From Candidatus Pacearchaeota archaeon (GTDB lineage Archaea > Nanobdellota > Nanobdellia > Pacearchaeales > GW2011-AR1): a stretch of DNA of 39,231 bases. Below the pieces are notes generated by a model. It had not been told where the DNA came from, searched no databases, and worked only from the letters and a program-made list of their open reading frames with translations. The stretch's first letter is position 1, and each line of letters opens with the position of its first letter. The translations under genes were made by a program, and so were the position numbers. Shown piece by piece: positions 1 through 8,232 of this stretch. The DNA lies in assembly GCA_017608705.1 (NCBI GenBank), contig JAFCFJ010000012.1, forward strand, positions 1 through 39,231, in the 5' to 3' direction.

Positions 1-774
1 TTCCCAGTAGCTCTTGTCATTTACTTTGCTTGCATCATAGATATTTGCTATGTTGCCACATGAATCAACGAAGTAAACTTCATCCTTACCTTCCACGCAG
101 GTGGTTTGTGTTGTGGGCTTGCAAGTAGTATTGAGCGATTCAGCGGTACAAAGATAACCTTCATGAAACTTGCCACCATCTCTCAAACATTCTGCCAGTG
201 TAGTCATTACACAATCGCGTTCGTTTTCTCTCTCGAGAACACATGCCCCATAACTTTGATTTTTAGCCAGCAAAATACACTCGGGCTCTGTTTCTATGCT
301 CGGTCTGAAGTCGAGAGACAAACCATATGTTGCTGCTAATGCCTTACATCTTTGTTCTGTAACGAATGCTACCTCTGTACCGAGAACACAGCAGCCAAGC
401 TTACATTGGAGCAAGCCAGTGCAAGAGCCATCGCTTGTTTCTTGCCATGTGCCACCGCTTGCTTCACACTTGAATTTTGGAACGTTTGCCATGCAAATAC
501 CTTCTCTAGTGTCGTAGCAACAGCCAAGCTTACATTCGCTATAATCATTTCGCTCGCCCTGAAAACATGCTGTCTTGCACATCTCGTTGCATTCATTCAT
601 AGCATATTCTTGACATATGTTTCCTTCCCTATCTTCTTTACATGTCCATCTTGGTTCTCTTGCCTTTGCTAGGCTTGGTACTGAGAGAAAGTAAGCAAAT
701 GAGAATAAGGCAACGATGAGAAGACAAATCTCACTACTTGCCATGCTTTTTGTGAATAGTCGCTTGCCAGACAT
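1..774 (-). CDS. Secreted Cys-rich surface protein (3' end off the window)
   Basis: Open from an ATG at 774 to the left edge: 258 codons without a stop, so the C-terminus is missing. A hydrophobic stretch at about residues 14-27 ends in SLAKA and reads as a Sec signal peptide; a start at Met11 (744) is an alternative. The exported part is rich in paired cysteines. The unit C-K-L-G-C-C occurs twice (517-534 and 388-405) and shares a 14-base identical DNA core, suggesting an internal module duplication. The ATG is one base after the stop of the upstream gene, so the two are probably one operon. No enzymatic motif is visible. It is likely a cell-surface or extracellular structural protein, but the family was not recognised. 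Confidence 0.75.
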   Translation of the reverse strand, partial: MSGKRLFTKSMASSEICLLIVALFSFAYFLSVPSLAKAREPRWTCKEDREGNICQEYAMNECNEMCKTACFQGERNDYSECKLGCCYDTREGICMANVPKFKCEASGGTWQETSDGSCTGLLQCKLGCCVLGTEVAFVTEQRCKALAATYGLSLDFRPSIETEPECILLAKNQSYGACVLERENERDCVMTTLAECLRDGGKFHEGYLCTAESLNTTCKPTTQTTCVEGKDEVYFVDSCGNIANIYDASKVNDKSYWE

Positions 775-775
775 T

Positions 776-1567
776 TTAAAGTGGTGCGGGCACACAAGAT
801 TTTATTGCAATATACATTTCTTGCCCACTCTGCACATCTCTTATAGTGTATATCTTGGTTTCATCTCCAAGTTTTTTTCTCTCTATTTTTATTTTATTAT
901 GGTGTAGTACTGTATAGCCCAGGTCCTCAAAATGACACCATTTCGCTTCAGAGTTAACAATTTCCTGCGCAATAGCAGCCAGATCATAAATTGGAGATTT
1001 TATTCTTATGCTAAAATCTGAAAATCTTTGCGAGCTTTCTTCTTTTCTTATGATAGTGTCTCTCTTTATTATGAACTCCGCTGTTCTTGGTTTCAGCCAC
1101 ACGTAGAATTCAAGGGTTCCGAGGCTAACTTCATAGCTTTTTGCCTCAAATTCCTTTCTGGCAAGACTGAAACAATTTTCTATCTCTGCTTGCAGGTAAT
1201 CTCTGAGCTCTTCTTCTATATGCTCTATCAGTAAGGGCTCTTGATTTATGCATGCTTCATAATAATTTCTTGTATAGCAGAGATAAGCAACAGGAATATT
1301 ATTGTAAAGCTTATATGCTCTTGGATTTATGTAGCCTCCCTGTTTCATTACCAACTCTATGGCCTCATCTATATATGGCCTAATACAACTTACAAGGGTT
1401 GTTTTGAAATCATCTGCATGGGTAACTTGTGGTTTTGGTTGTGGTTTTCTTATCATAAATAGCAATGCAATAACGCTAACCACAATAAGCAACGCTAGGA
1501 TGATGAAAATTGTTGCTTGTGCTTTTTTCCATATTTTATCTCTAGTTTGTATCATTTCTTCATCCAT
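776..1567 (-). CDS. Pilin-like single-pass membrane protein
   Basis: A 263-residue protein with a short charged N-terminus (RDKIWKKAQ) followed by one hydrophobic helix at about residues 18-39. This resembles archaeal type IV pilin-like class III signals. The long C-terminal part should face outside; it contains a KQGGYI stretch and a few cysteines. Similar QGGYI proteins recur in DPANN genomes without an assigned function, as far as I recall. Its start overlaps the end of the winged-helix gene by 16 bases, and the next gene starts one base after its stop, so all three look co-transcribed. Function unknown; export or surface assembly is an inference. Confidence 0.75.
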   Translation of the reverse strand: MDEEMIQTRDKIWKKAQATIFIILALLIVVSVIALLFMIRKPQPKPQVTHADDFKTTLVSCIRPYIDEAIELVMKQGGYINPRAYKLYNNIPVAYLCYTRNYYEACINQEPLLIEHIEEELRDYLQAEIENCFSLARKEFEAKSYEVSLGTLEFYVWLKPRTAEFIIKRDTIIRKEESSQRFSDFSIRIKSPIYDLAAIAQEIVNSEAKWCHFEDLGYTVLHHNKIKIERKKLGDETKIYTIRDVQSGQEMYIAIKSCVPAPL

Positions 1568-1743
1568 ATGGTAATCTTGCCTTTTTTTATTCTCTCCACC
1601 TTCTTTTCTAAGGCGAGCTCAAGCAAATAACGTTCGGCAGTGTTCCATGAAATATTAAGAAAGCGCGAAATCTCAGCTGATGTTGTGATCTTATGCTTTT
1701 TGAGAAATTCCATAATCATATGTTTTATGTTATGTTTTGTCAT
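1552..1743 (-). CDS. Small winged-helix DNA-binding protein
   Basis: A 63-residue protein that is almost entirely one helix-turn-helix/winged-helix domain. It has an initial helix (MIMEFLKKHK), a turn plus recognition helix (TSAEISRFLNISWNTAERYLLELALEKK) and a basic wing (VERIKKGKITIWMKK). It is the first gene of a three-gene operon with a pilin-like and a Cys-rich secreted protein. The start codon lies inside a 13-bp inverted repeat, so autoregulation is likely. The exact family (ArsR-like or MarR-like) cannot be told from the sequence alone. Confidence 0.75.
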   Translation of the reverse strand: MTKHNIKHMIMEFLKKHKITTSAEISRFLNISWNTAERYLLELALEKKVERIKKGKITIWMKK

Positions 1744-1782
1744 ATTATCTAACCTAAATTTTATAATATGTTAAATAATATG
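1741..1782 (-). promoter_or_regulatory. Inverted-repeat operator overlapping the wHTH start codon
   Basis: Arms catattatctaac (1741-1753) and gttaaataatatg (1770-1782) are reverse complements at 12 of 13 positions, separated by 16 A/T-rich bases. One arm contains the start codon. The region up to about 1805 is A/T-rich with TATA-like strings. A homodimer of the encoded protein binding here would block its own leaderless transcript; that role is inferred. Confidence 0.55.
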
Positions 1783-1866
1783 ATTAAATATAAATATAGT
1801 TTAAATATTTTTCTGCAAGGCAGTAACAATCTAAGACAGTGTTGAGAAAGTGCAGGGCTGAAATTA

Positions 1867-2592
1867 TTATTCTTCCTCAACACGCGGAGCGAGAATAAAG
1901 GCCATTTCTATTTCACTGGTCTTGAACTCAAGCTTCATAGGATAGTCGGTTGAAAACTCGACTGTTGCTTTTTCGCTGAACTTTGAAGCTTTAATAAACT
2001 TTTCGAGATATTCTATGCTGTATTTCGCTCTTGCTTCCTTTCCTTCTATTTTGGCCTCATCACTAGAAAATTCTGCCCTTGTTGAGTTAAGACTTCCTTT
2101 GGCCTCTATTATGAATTTCCCATCTTTCACTTCAAATACACATGAATCAGCTACCACAGCACAGTCATTAATTATGTCAACGAGGTCCTGGCTATTAAGC
2201 TCTACTTTACAGCCAAACTCTAGGCTCGGCATAGCTTTTTCCTCCGCTTCTATGTTTATGAGGGAAAGCGCGAACTCGCGCCTTATTTTATCCTGGATTA
2301 TTACTTTGAGCATATTCTCTTCTGTTTGCAGAACTATCGGTGTGCTTGAGCCAGCCCTTTTCAACACAGCTTTAAAACTTTCAAGGTTTAAGCCAATTAC
2401 CTCCTCATCTGCTTCGAATTCTGTGAAGGTTTCACGCGGCAGCCTGAAAGAAACAAGTGCTACGTTAGCAGGATCAATTGCCACTATGCTAAGGCCGTTT
2501 TTGTCTACACGCAGTCTCACCTCTATAACAAGCTCCGAGATGATCGCTATGGCCTCAGCAAGCAGTTTTGGTTTTTCTATACGTAGCAACAT
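1867..2592 (-). CDS. pcn: DNA polymerase sliding clamp (PCNA)
   Basis: A 241-residue protein close to the usual archaeal PCNA length (about 245-250). It shows the two-domain clamp pattern: an N-terminal domain with DKNGLSIVAIDPANVALVSFRLP, the interdomain region around residues 115-130, and a C-terminal domain ending MKLEFKTSEIEMAFILAPRVEEE. It forms a ring trimer that tethers replicative polymerase, ligase and Fen1 to DNA. It is transcribed divergently from primase with 87 bases between the start codons, so replication genes share one control region. It appears complete, with no anomaly. Confidence 0.97.
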   Translation of the reverse strand: MLLRIEKPKLLAEAIAIISELVIEVRLRVDKNGLSIVAIDPANVALVSFRLPRETFTEFEADEEVIGLNLESFKAVLKRAGSSTPIVLQTEENMLKVIIQDKIRREFALSLINIEAEEKAMPSLEFGCKVELNSQDLVDIINDCAVVADSCVFEVKDGKFIIEAKGSLNSTRAEFSSDEAKIEGKEARAKYSIEYLEKFIKASKFSEKATVEFSTDYPMKLEFKTSEIEMAFILAPRVEEE

Positions 2593-2679
2593 TTTCTTAA
2601 TACAGAGCCACAGGTTCTTTTTAAACTTTATCTCACCCCCCCAGCAAATCTATTTAAACTTTTATTCTTTTTTCCTTAC
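2593..2679. promoter_or_regulatory. Divergent PCNA / primase promoter region
   Basis: A TATA-like tttttaaac centred near 2618 lies about 26 bases before the PCNA ATG on the minus strand. Another (atttaaact, centred near 2654) lies about 26 bases before the primase ATG on the plus strand. Both spacings fit leaderless archaeal transcripts. A run of seven C sits between the two boxes. Confidence 0.7.
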
Positions 2680-3984
2680 ATGGTTGAAAAAGAAAAGTGT
2701 GAAAAACTTAACAAGCTGGCGCTTGCTTACTACACAAGGCAGGATGTTCGCAAGGCCATATTTGAGTTTTCAAAGCAGCGCGAAGTTGTGCCTCGTTATC
2801 TCGAGGGCTTCGGCAAGCGCCCCGACATGCTTCATTATGAGGGTGATGTGATACAGTTTGTGAAAAAAGGCGCTACCTCCTTTCATTGCTCAGAAGAACT
2901 TTGGCGAGACCCTCTCGCTTTGAACACAGAGCTTAGCCGTGAGCAACTTGATGAAATGCGTGAGGGCTGGGACTTGCTTATAGACATAGATAGCAAATAT
3001 CTGGATTATAGTAAGATTGCTGCTCAGCTAATCATAGAAGCGTTGAAATTTCATGGCATAGAAAATTTTGGCATAAAATTTTCTGGTTCAAAAGGTTTCC
3101 ATATCATTGTACCATGGCAGGCATTTCCTGAGCGAGTTCATGATAAGGAAACGAGAAAGATGTTTCCAGAATGGCCTCGTGCAATATGTGCTTATTTGAA
3201 TGAGATAATAAGGCAAGACCTCGTGGAGCAGATAACAGAACTAATTTCAGAAGAGAGAAAAAGCTATGTTAAGGATTTTGATGCTGCCAAACAGGTAATG
3301 CCAGATATACAACTTGTTTCCTCACGACATCTATTCCGTTCGCCATATTCACTCCACGAAAAAACAATGCTTGCAAGTACTGTGCTTAGAGAACAGGAAC
3401 TCAAGAGGTTTGAACCACGCGATGCAGATCCGCTTGGCGTTACCGTGCGAGATTTCTTGCCAAACGCGGACAAGGATGAAGCAAAGGAATTGTTAGTGCA
3501 GGCACTTGACTGGCAAAAATCCAAACAGCAGGAAACGAGGTTATCGCGTCCTACTGCAATGCCAAAGATAGAAGCAAAACAGCTCACGCCGGAAGTTTAC
3601 CCGCCATGTATAAGAAAAATCCTTTCTGGCTTAGAAGATGGAAGAAAGCGTGCACTATTTATCCTATTGAATTTTTTTCGTATGCTTGACTTAGGTGAAG
3701 ATGAGATTATCGAGAGGGTGGAAGAATGGAATAAGCGAAATAAACAGCCGCTGAAGCAAGGTTATGTAAATTCGCAGCTGAAGTGGCATTTCAAACAGAA
3801 GAAACTTATGCCTCCTAATTGCGATAAAAGTATTTATAAAGATATATTGGTGTGTGAGCCAGATGAACTTTGCAAGCTGATTAAAAATCCGCTGAACTAC
3901 ACCACAAAGAAATTAAGATTTTCGATGCGCGCAAGGAAAGCTAAGAAAAGTAAAAATGAAGATAAAAATAAAGAGCAAAGATAA
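2680..3984 (+). CDS. priS: DNA primase, small-subunit catalytic domain fused to large-subunit Fe-S domain
   Basis: A 434-residue protein. The N-terminal two thirds is the archaeo-eukaryotic primase catalytic domain: metal-binding DID at 102-104, the SGSKGFH nucleotide-binding motif at 135-141 and a third acidic residue near D209. After a basic linker the region from about residue 305 carries four cysteines (C310, C381, C392, C398), spaced as in the 4Fe-4S C-terminal domain of PriL. The protein therefore looks like a single-chain minimal primase, an arrangement known from Nanoarchaeum and other DPANN. The last 30 residues are a Lys-rich tail. It overlaps the next gene by 29 bases. Confidence 0.92.
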   Translation: MVEKEKCEKLNKLALAYYTRQDVRKAIFEFSKQREVVPRYLEGFGKRPDMLHYEGDVIQFVKKGATSFHCSEELWRDPLALNTELSREQLDEMREGWDLLIDIDSKYLDYSKIAAQLIIEALKFHGIENFGIKFSGSKGFHIIVPWQAFPERVHDKETRKMFPEWPRAICAYLNEIIRQDLVEQITELISEERKSYVKDFDAAKQVMPDIQLVSSRHLFRSPYSLHEKTMLASTVLREQELKRFEPRDADPLGVTVRDFLPNADKDEAKELLVQALDWQKSKQQETRLSRPTAMPKIEAKQLTPEVYPPCIRKILSGLEDGRKRALFILLNFFRMLDLGEDEIIERVEEWNKRNKQPLKQGYVNSQLKWHFKQKKLMPPNCDKSIYKDILVCEPDELCKLIKNPLNYTTKKLRFSMRARKAKKSKNEDKNKEQR

Positions 3985-4327
3985 GGAGATTATAGCAGAG
4001 CTCTATGATAACAAAACAGCTAAGGCTATAGCAAGCATCTTGCCATTGAAAGCCAGAGCAAGAAGATGGGGCGACGAAATATATTTCCCTGTTCCAATTG
4101 AAATTGAAGCAGAGAATCCGAAGGCAATTGTTAAGAAAGGTGAACTCGGATTCTGGCTTGAAGGAAAGTGTTTTTGCATCTTTTTTGGTAAAACACCTAT
4201 ATCTGAATCTGACGAAGCGATCAGACCAGCATCAGAGGTTAATGTTTTTGGCAAGATAGTCAGCGGTATGGAACTCTTGCGTTCAGTCGAAGAAGGTGAT
4301 GAGATCCATATAGAGATTGTGCAGTAA
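3956..4327 (+). CDS. Cyclophilin-like fold protein (COG2164/TM1367 type)
   Basis: A 123-residue protein matching the small cyclophilin-like beta-barrel family by its characteristic strings: LYDNKTAKAIASILP, RARRWGDEIYFPVP, FCIFFGKTPIS and IRPASEVNVFGKI. These proteins resemble cyclophilins in fold, but isomerase activity is not established for the family. It starts inside the primase gene and ends just before the Cas4-like nuclease, so it is translationally coupled to both. Confident in the family, not in the role. Confidence 0.82.
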   Translation: MKIKIKSKDKEIIAELYDNKTAKAIASILPLKARARRWGDEIYFPVPIEIEAENPKAIVKKGELGFWLEGKCFCIFFGKTPISESDEAIRPASEVNVFGKIVSGMELLRSVEEGDEIHIEIVQ

Positions 4328-4328
4328 A

Positions 4329-5156
4329 ATGGAAACACAAAAGAACGAAAGAAAGACAGATTTTGTGAATGTACGCGATATCGCAGATTTTCTTTACTGT
4401 CCTCGCAAGGTTTTTTTGAGACGTGTTATGGGCAAGCGCGAAACAAGGAATAAGGCGATGGTAAAAGGTATGATAAGGCATAAGATCTATGATGAGTTCA
4501 ACAAGAGAGAACGTTTTCTTGTTATGGGTATAGACAGACCACTTGACCGTGATGCCCTTTACTCCCTTTACGAAAATATTCTTTTTGTTATCTCATCTGA
4601 GGTTTTCGAACAAAATAAGCATCTTGTTTCTGGCTATGGAATTTCTCGTGAGCTTTTTTGGCAAGAGTTTTTGGAGCGTGCTCGTGAAGATATTGTTGTT
4701 AGGGTTAATGCTCTTTTAAGGCTAATAGAACAAAACATATTTGCGGAGGAGCTTTGGCAAAAGCTTGAGCCAAAGTATTATTCCGAGTATGTCCTAAGAG
4801 ATGAAAAGCTTATGCTGAAGGGAAGAGTCGACAGACTTCTTTTGTCATCTAATCATGTTGTGCCTATAGAAATCAAGAGCTGTAATGTTCTCGAACCATA
4901 CTTCACTGATAAGGTCCAGCTTGCAGCATATGCGATGCTCGCAGAAAGCATGCTCGGAAAGAGGGCGCCAATAGGAAAGCTGAAATATGGCAACCGAATG
5001 TATACGGTTATCATCACAGATAAGCTCAAGAATAAGGTGTTGGAAGTGCTTGGAAAAATAAGAGACATGGAGAAGACAAGAGAGGAACCACCAATTAGCT
5101 CTAATTTCAGAAGATGTGAGAAATGCGGTCTGCGCACTTTTTGTTTTGGCTCATGA
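4329..5156 (+). CDS. Cas4/RecB-like PD-(D/E)XK nuclease with Fe-S cysteines
   Basis: A 275-residue protein if started at the ATG one base after the previous stop; a TTG at 4317 is less likely. It has the Cas4/Dna2-type layout: an N-terminal cysteine in FLYCPRKVF (C24), GRVDRLL with the metal-binding Asp, VPIEIKS (the E-x-K core), QLAAYAML, and three C-terminal cysteines (C263, C266, C272) that complete a four-Cys cluster. The family cuts or resects single-stranded DNA ends. There is no CRISPR array or other cas gene nearby, and the partners are primase and PCNA, so a repair or replication role is more likely than CRISPR adaptation. Confidence 0.85.
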   Translation: METQKNERKTDFVNVRDIADFLYCPRKVFLRRVMGKRETRNKAMVKGMIRHKIYDEFNKRERFLVMGIDRPLDRDALYSLYENILFVISSEVFEQNKHLVSGYGISRELFWQEFLERAREDIVVRVNALLRLIEQNIFAEELWQKLEPKYYSEYVLRDEKLMLKGRVDRLLLSSNHVVPIEIKSCNVLEPYFTDKVQLAAYAMLAESMLGKRAPIGKLKYGNRMYTVIITDKLKNKVLEVLGKIRDMEKTREEPPISSNFRRCEKCGLRTFCFGS

Positions 5157-5169
5157 AGATGTTCCGAAA

Positions 5170-5182
5170 TACTTTTAAATTG
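5170..5182 (+). promoter_or_regulatory. TATA box of the surface-protein pair
   Basis: acttttaaat (5171-5180) lies about 25 bases before the ATG at 5201, the usual archaeal TATA spacing for a leaderless or very short leader transcript. A ggtggt just before the ATG could act as a weak ribosome binding site. Confidence 0.55.
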
Positions 5183-5200
5183 GAATTACCTCTGGTGGTC

Positions 5201-6994
5201 ATGAAAAAAGGATTATTTTTTAGCCTGGCTTTTGTCTTAGTCATCATCCTTACCTCTTTTTTTGTATTAGCACAGGAAGATAGCAATGTGGATAGGGCCT
5301 ATTCTTGTCTTAAATCAAAGGTAGAGAATAATTGTGCAAAGCTTAGTCATGAGGAAATTGTTTTTTCCCTCTTAGCCTTGGCCTACGATTCAGATGTGCA
5401 GAATGAATGCAAGGATGCGCTTGAGAAAAAAGCAGATGCTGATAATTGCTGGCCCTCTGGCGCATGTACTGTTAAGTCTACAGCGCAGGCTATAATAGCA
5501 CTCAACTATGTAGGAGAGGACACAAGCGAGAGCGAGGAATGGTTGTTGAAGAATACAGGTGCAAGCGATTTGATTTGGTATCTTCAAATAGACACAAGTG
5601 GCGCGGCCAGCTGTTCCATAAAATATGACGACACAAGTGTTATGGTAACAATAGGCGAGGACAAGAAGATAAGCGGCAATACAGGAAGTTGTTTAAGCTT
5701 AGCATATGGTGATTACTGGCTTCAAATAGCAAGCAAATGTTTCGATAAAAATTTCACTATTTCTTGTGATAGCGATTTTTCTACAAATCTTCTTTATAAG
5801 AAAAAAGATAGCAACGTGATATATGTTTCAAGCGAAACAAAATCTGCTCCAGCAGACGGCAAGACAGAGCATAAAGTGAAGGCACTATGCTTCAAGAAAG
5901 GCACTTCTTGCGATTATGAAGCTACACTCTGGGCTACACTTGCGCTAGCAAAGACCGGGCATGACATATCGGCATTTGTTCCATATCTAACTGCTTATGC
6001 TAAGGAGAACGAGAAACTTATGTCCTATGCATTTCTCTACATTCTCACAGGTTATGAAGAATATCTCAACGAGCTCGTGTTGATGCAAAAACAGAATAAG
6101 TATTGGATGGAATCTGATAATAAGTATTATGATACTGCCCTTGCTCTGCTGGCATTACAGAGCACTTCTGTCCAGGAGGCAGCTAGTGCTAAAGAATGGC
6201 TGTTGAGCGTTCAGACAGATGAGGGATGTTGGCACAATAACAATATTCGCGATACTGGATTTTTGCTTTATGCTGGCTGGCCAAAAGAGCCGAGCATTGG
6301 TGGGGCAGGTGGAAAGATAGAATATTGTAATGATTATGGATATTATTGTGCGGCAAGGCAAGAATGTACTGATATTGGTGGCGAAATCTTGGAAAATTAT
6401 TTCTGCGATGGCATGGAGGTGTGCTGTAGCAAACAACCACCTGAGCAAACATGTGAGGAGAAAGGTGGGATAATTTGCAGTGAAGGTATGGAATGTACCG
6501 GTGCCTTAGTTGAGGCCAGCGATACGACAGAATGCTGTATGGGAAGTTGTGTTGTCCAAGAGAAGCCAGTAACAGAGAGTGAATGTGAGATTAGGGGCTA
6601 TACATGTAGATTTGGGTGCTTGGCTGATGAAATAGAACAAGCATATGAGTGTGATGGCGATAAGGTATGCTGTGCTCCCACACCAAGAGAAAAAAAGAGC
6701 TACTGGTGGATATGGTTGCTTATTATCCTCATAATTCTTACAGCATTGGCGATAGTATTCAGAAATAAGCTCCAGATATGGTTCTTCAAGATGAGAAAGG
6801 GTAAAGGTCTTGGCAGAGGAAAACCAGGACCAAAGCCACCAACGACACCAACAGTGCCTGCAGTCAGACCCAAGATCCCAATGCAAAGAACTCCTGTAAC
6901 GCCTCGCTTGCCACGACAACCCATGCCACGCAGAACAAGAACTGATAAAGAGCTCGAGGAAACGTTAAAGAAGCTAAGAGAAATAAGCAAGTAG
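5201..6994 (+). CDS. Membrane-anchored extracellular alpha/alpha-toroid protein with Cys-rich modules
   Basis: 598 residues from the ATG at 5201, chosen because it directly precedes a signal peptide (residues 1-24, ending VLAQ). The ectodomain contains repeated helical pairs such as YDTALALLALQSTSVQEAASAKEWLL followed by GCWHNNN, the pattern of prenyltransferase/terpenoid-cyclase-like toroids. Two or three Cys-rich modules follow (for example C-E-E-K-G-G-I-I-C and E-C-C-M-G-S-C), then a transmembrane helix near 500-521 and a basic Pro-rich cytoplasmic tail. The toroid may bind ligand rather than catalyse; no active-site motif is obvious. Four bases separate it from the next surface gene, so they form an operon. 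Confidence 0.8.
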   Translation: MKKGLFFSLAFVLVIILTSFFVLAQEDSNVDRAYSCLKSKVENNCAKLSHEEIVFSLLALAYDSDVQNECKDALEKKADADNCWPSGACTVKSTAQAIIALNYVGEDTSESEEWLLKNTGASDLIWYLQIDTSGAASCSIKYDDTSVMVTIGEDKKISGNTGSCLSLAYGDYWLQIASKCFDKNFTISCDSDFSTNLLYKKKDSNVIYVSSETKSAPADGKTEHKVKALCFKKGTSCDYEATLWATLALAKTGHDISAFVPYLTAYAKENEKLMSYAFLYILTGYEEYLNELVLMQKQNKYWMESDNKYYDTALALLALQSTSVQEAASAKEWLLSVQTDEGCWHNNNIRDTGFLLYAGWPKEPSIGGAGGKIEYCNDYGYYCAARQECTDIGGEILENYFCDGMEVCCSKQPPEQTCEEKGGIICSEGMECTGALVEASDTTECCMGSCVVQEKPVTESECEIRGYTCRFGCLADEIEQAYECDGDKVCCAPTPREKKSYWWIWLLIILIILTALAIVFRNKLQIWFFKMRKGKGLGRGKPGPKPPTTPTVPAVRPKIPMQRTPVTPRLPRQPMPRRTRTDKELEETLKKLREISK

Positions 6995-6997
6995 CAA

Positions 6998-8218
6998 ATG
7001 AAACTGCCACATTACTTTTTTGCTTTTGTTATGCTTTTGATTATTGCCCAAACTGTTGTAGCGCAGCCACAAATAATCCTCAAAAAGAATGTGTTTTTTC
7101 CTGGCGAAACATTACAGGCAGAAATTCATGGCGTGTTCATTGATGGCCTGGACAAGGCTAACATAGCTTTATACAGAGAGAGGCAGATCCCTGTAATTTA
7201 TGATCTTGGGAAAGTAGGAAAAAAATATCTTCTCTACATGGTCCTGCCAGAAAAACCTGGAAACTATTCCATAAGAATTAGTGGCGTAAAATATGAAACT
7301 GCGGACGGCATTAGTGATGAACCGCTCAGCGCAAATTTTAGCGTGCAGGAGAGCAATTTTTCCACATTTTCTGTGAGGCCCGGCTTTATTTTTACGTCTG
7401 GAACATTTACCATATTTATCAAGAGTCTTAAGGACAGCATTACTGTAGACATAGAGATGAACGGGACAGAAGAGAAAATAGAATTGTTGCCGAGAGAAGA
7501 AAAAAAGGTTGCACTTTCCTTGCCGTCGAATTTTTCTGTTACTTCTCTCACTGTATCGTCAGGAGAAATAAGCTACGAAATTCCTGTATTCGTGTATAAG
7601 GAGCAATCCATGAATGAAACACAGCACTTAGCAGAAAAGCCAAGAATAATGTTCATTCCTTCTGTTGTGAATGCTACAATCCTTAAGGGGCAAGAATGGT
7701 CTTATCAGGTATATCTATGGAATTACGGTAATGAAACTCTCAGCAATGTGAGTATAAATGCTGATTATGCTATAGACGTGTTTCCAGCCAACACAGCATT
7801 GGATGCAGGGGAGAAAAAAATTATCACGGTAAGATTGAGGGCAGAAAAGGATTTAGCTTTCAACATCATCGCTTTTGTCCCTGGATTTGAAAATTTTTCA
7901 GCCAAACTTTATGTAAAAATAAATGTTACAACGAACGATTCTGATGTGATGTTGCCAGAGCCTATTATTCCACCACTTACATGCAGGGAAAGGAATGGTA
8001 CTATTTGTGATACTAATGAAATATGTCAAGGCGAAGAAATTGCAACAATAGACGGAAACTGTTGTCTTGGCAAGTGTATTGAGCAAAGAGAGAACAAGAA
8101 AAAAAGGCTTGTTGGTATCTTTTTGCTGATTGTTTTGCTTATCCTTGTAGCTGTTATAGGAAAACTTTCAAAGAAAAATCCACGAGCAGGATTAAAACAA
8201 AAAGCCACAAAGAAATGA
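6998..8218 (+). CDS. Surface protein with Ig-like domains, Cys module and C-terminal anchor
   Basis: A 406-residue protein with a signal peptide (residues 1-22, ending VVAQ), beta-rich Ig/CARDB-like ectodomain segments (for example FFPGETLQAEIHG and WSYQVYLWNYGNETLSNVSI) with many N-x-S/T sequons, one Cys module (C-R-E-R-N-G-T-I-C to N-C-C-L-G-K-C) and a transmembrane helix near 366-387 with a Lys-rich cytoplasmic end. The Cys module is the same type as in the upstream gene, so the two probably act together at the cell surface. The partner or ligand is unknown. Confidence 0.78.
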   Translation: MKLPHYFFAFVMLLIIAQTVVAQPQIILKKNVFFPGETLQAEIHGVFIDGLDKANIALYRERQIPVIYDLGKVGKKYLLYMVLPEKPGNYSIRISGVKYETADGISDEPLSANFSVQESNFSTFSVRPGFIFTSGTFTIFIKSLKDSITVDIEMNGTEEKIELLPREEKKVALSLPSNFSVTSLTVSSGEISYEIPVFVYKEQSMNETQHLAEKPRIMFIPSVVNATILKGQEWSYQVYLWNYGNETLSNVSINADYAIDVFPANTALDAGEKKIITVRLRAEKDLAFNIIAFVPGFENFSAKLYVKINVTTNDSDVMLPEPIIPPLTCRERNGTICDTNEICQGEEIATIDGNCCLGKCIEQRENKKKRLVGIFLLIVLLILVAVIGKLSKKNPRAGLKQKATKK

Positions 8219-8232
8219 CTGCTATTTCTTTT
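8210..8232. terminator. Convergent hairpin terminator
   Basis: aaagaaat (8210-8217) and atttcttt (8225-8232) form an 8-bp stem with a 7-base loop. It sits between and across the stop codons of two convergent genes (stops at 8216-8218 plus and 8222-8224 minus). T-rich tracts continue on both sides, so it could end transcription in either direction. Confidence 0.5.

Noticed and set aside
388-534. The 14-base identical repeat as a mobile or recombination element
   Set aside because: It encodes the C-K-L-G-C-C unit twice in frame; a protein module duplication explains it.
2015-2851. A 278-codon open frame on the plus strand across the PCNA region
   Set aside because: It is antisense to a clear PCNA and overlaps the divergent promoter and primase start; no recognisable protein features.
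4329-5156. Cas4-like nuclease as a sign of a CRISPR system
   Set aside because: No repeats of CRISPR type and no other cas gene in the window; neighbours are replication genes.
5900-6452. Overlapping minus-strand frames of 87-97 codons inside the toroid surface protein
   Set aside because: They are antisense to a protein with signal peptide, repeats and membrane anchor and have no start context.
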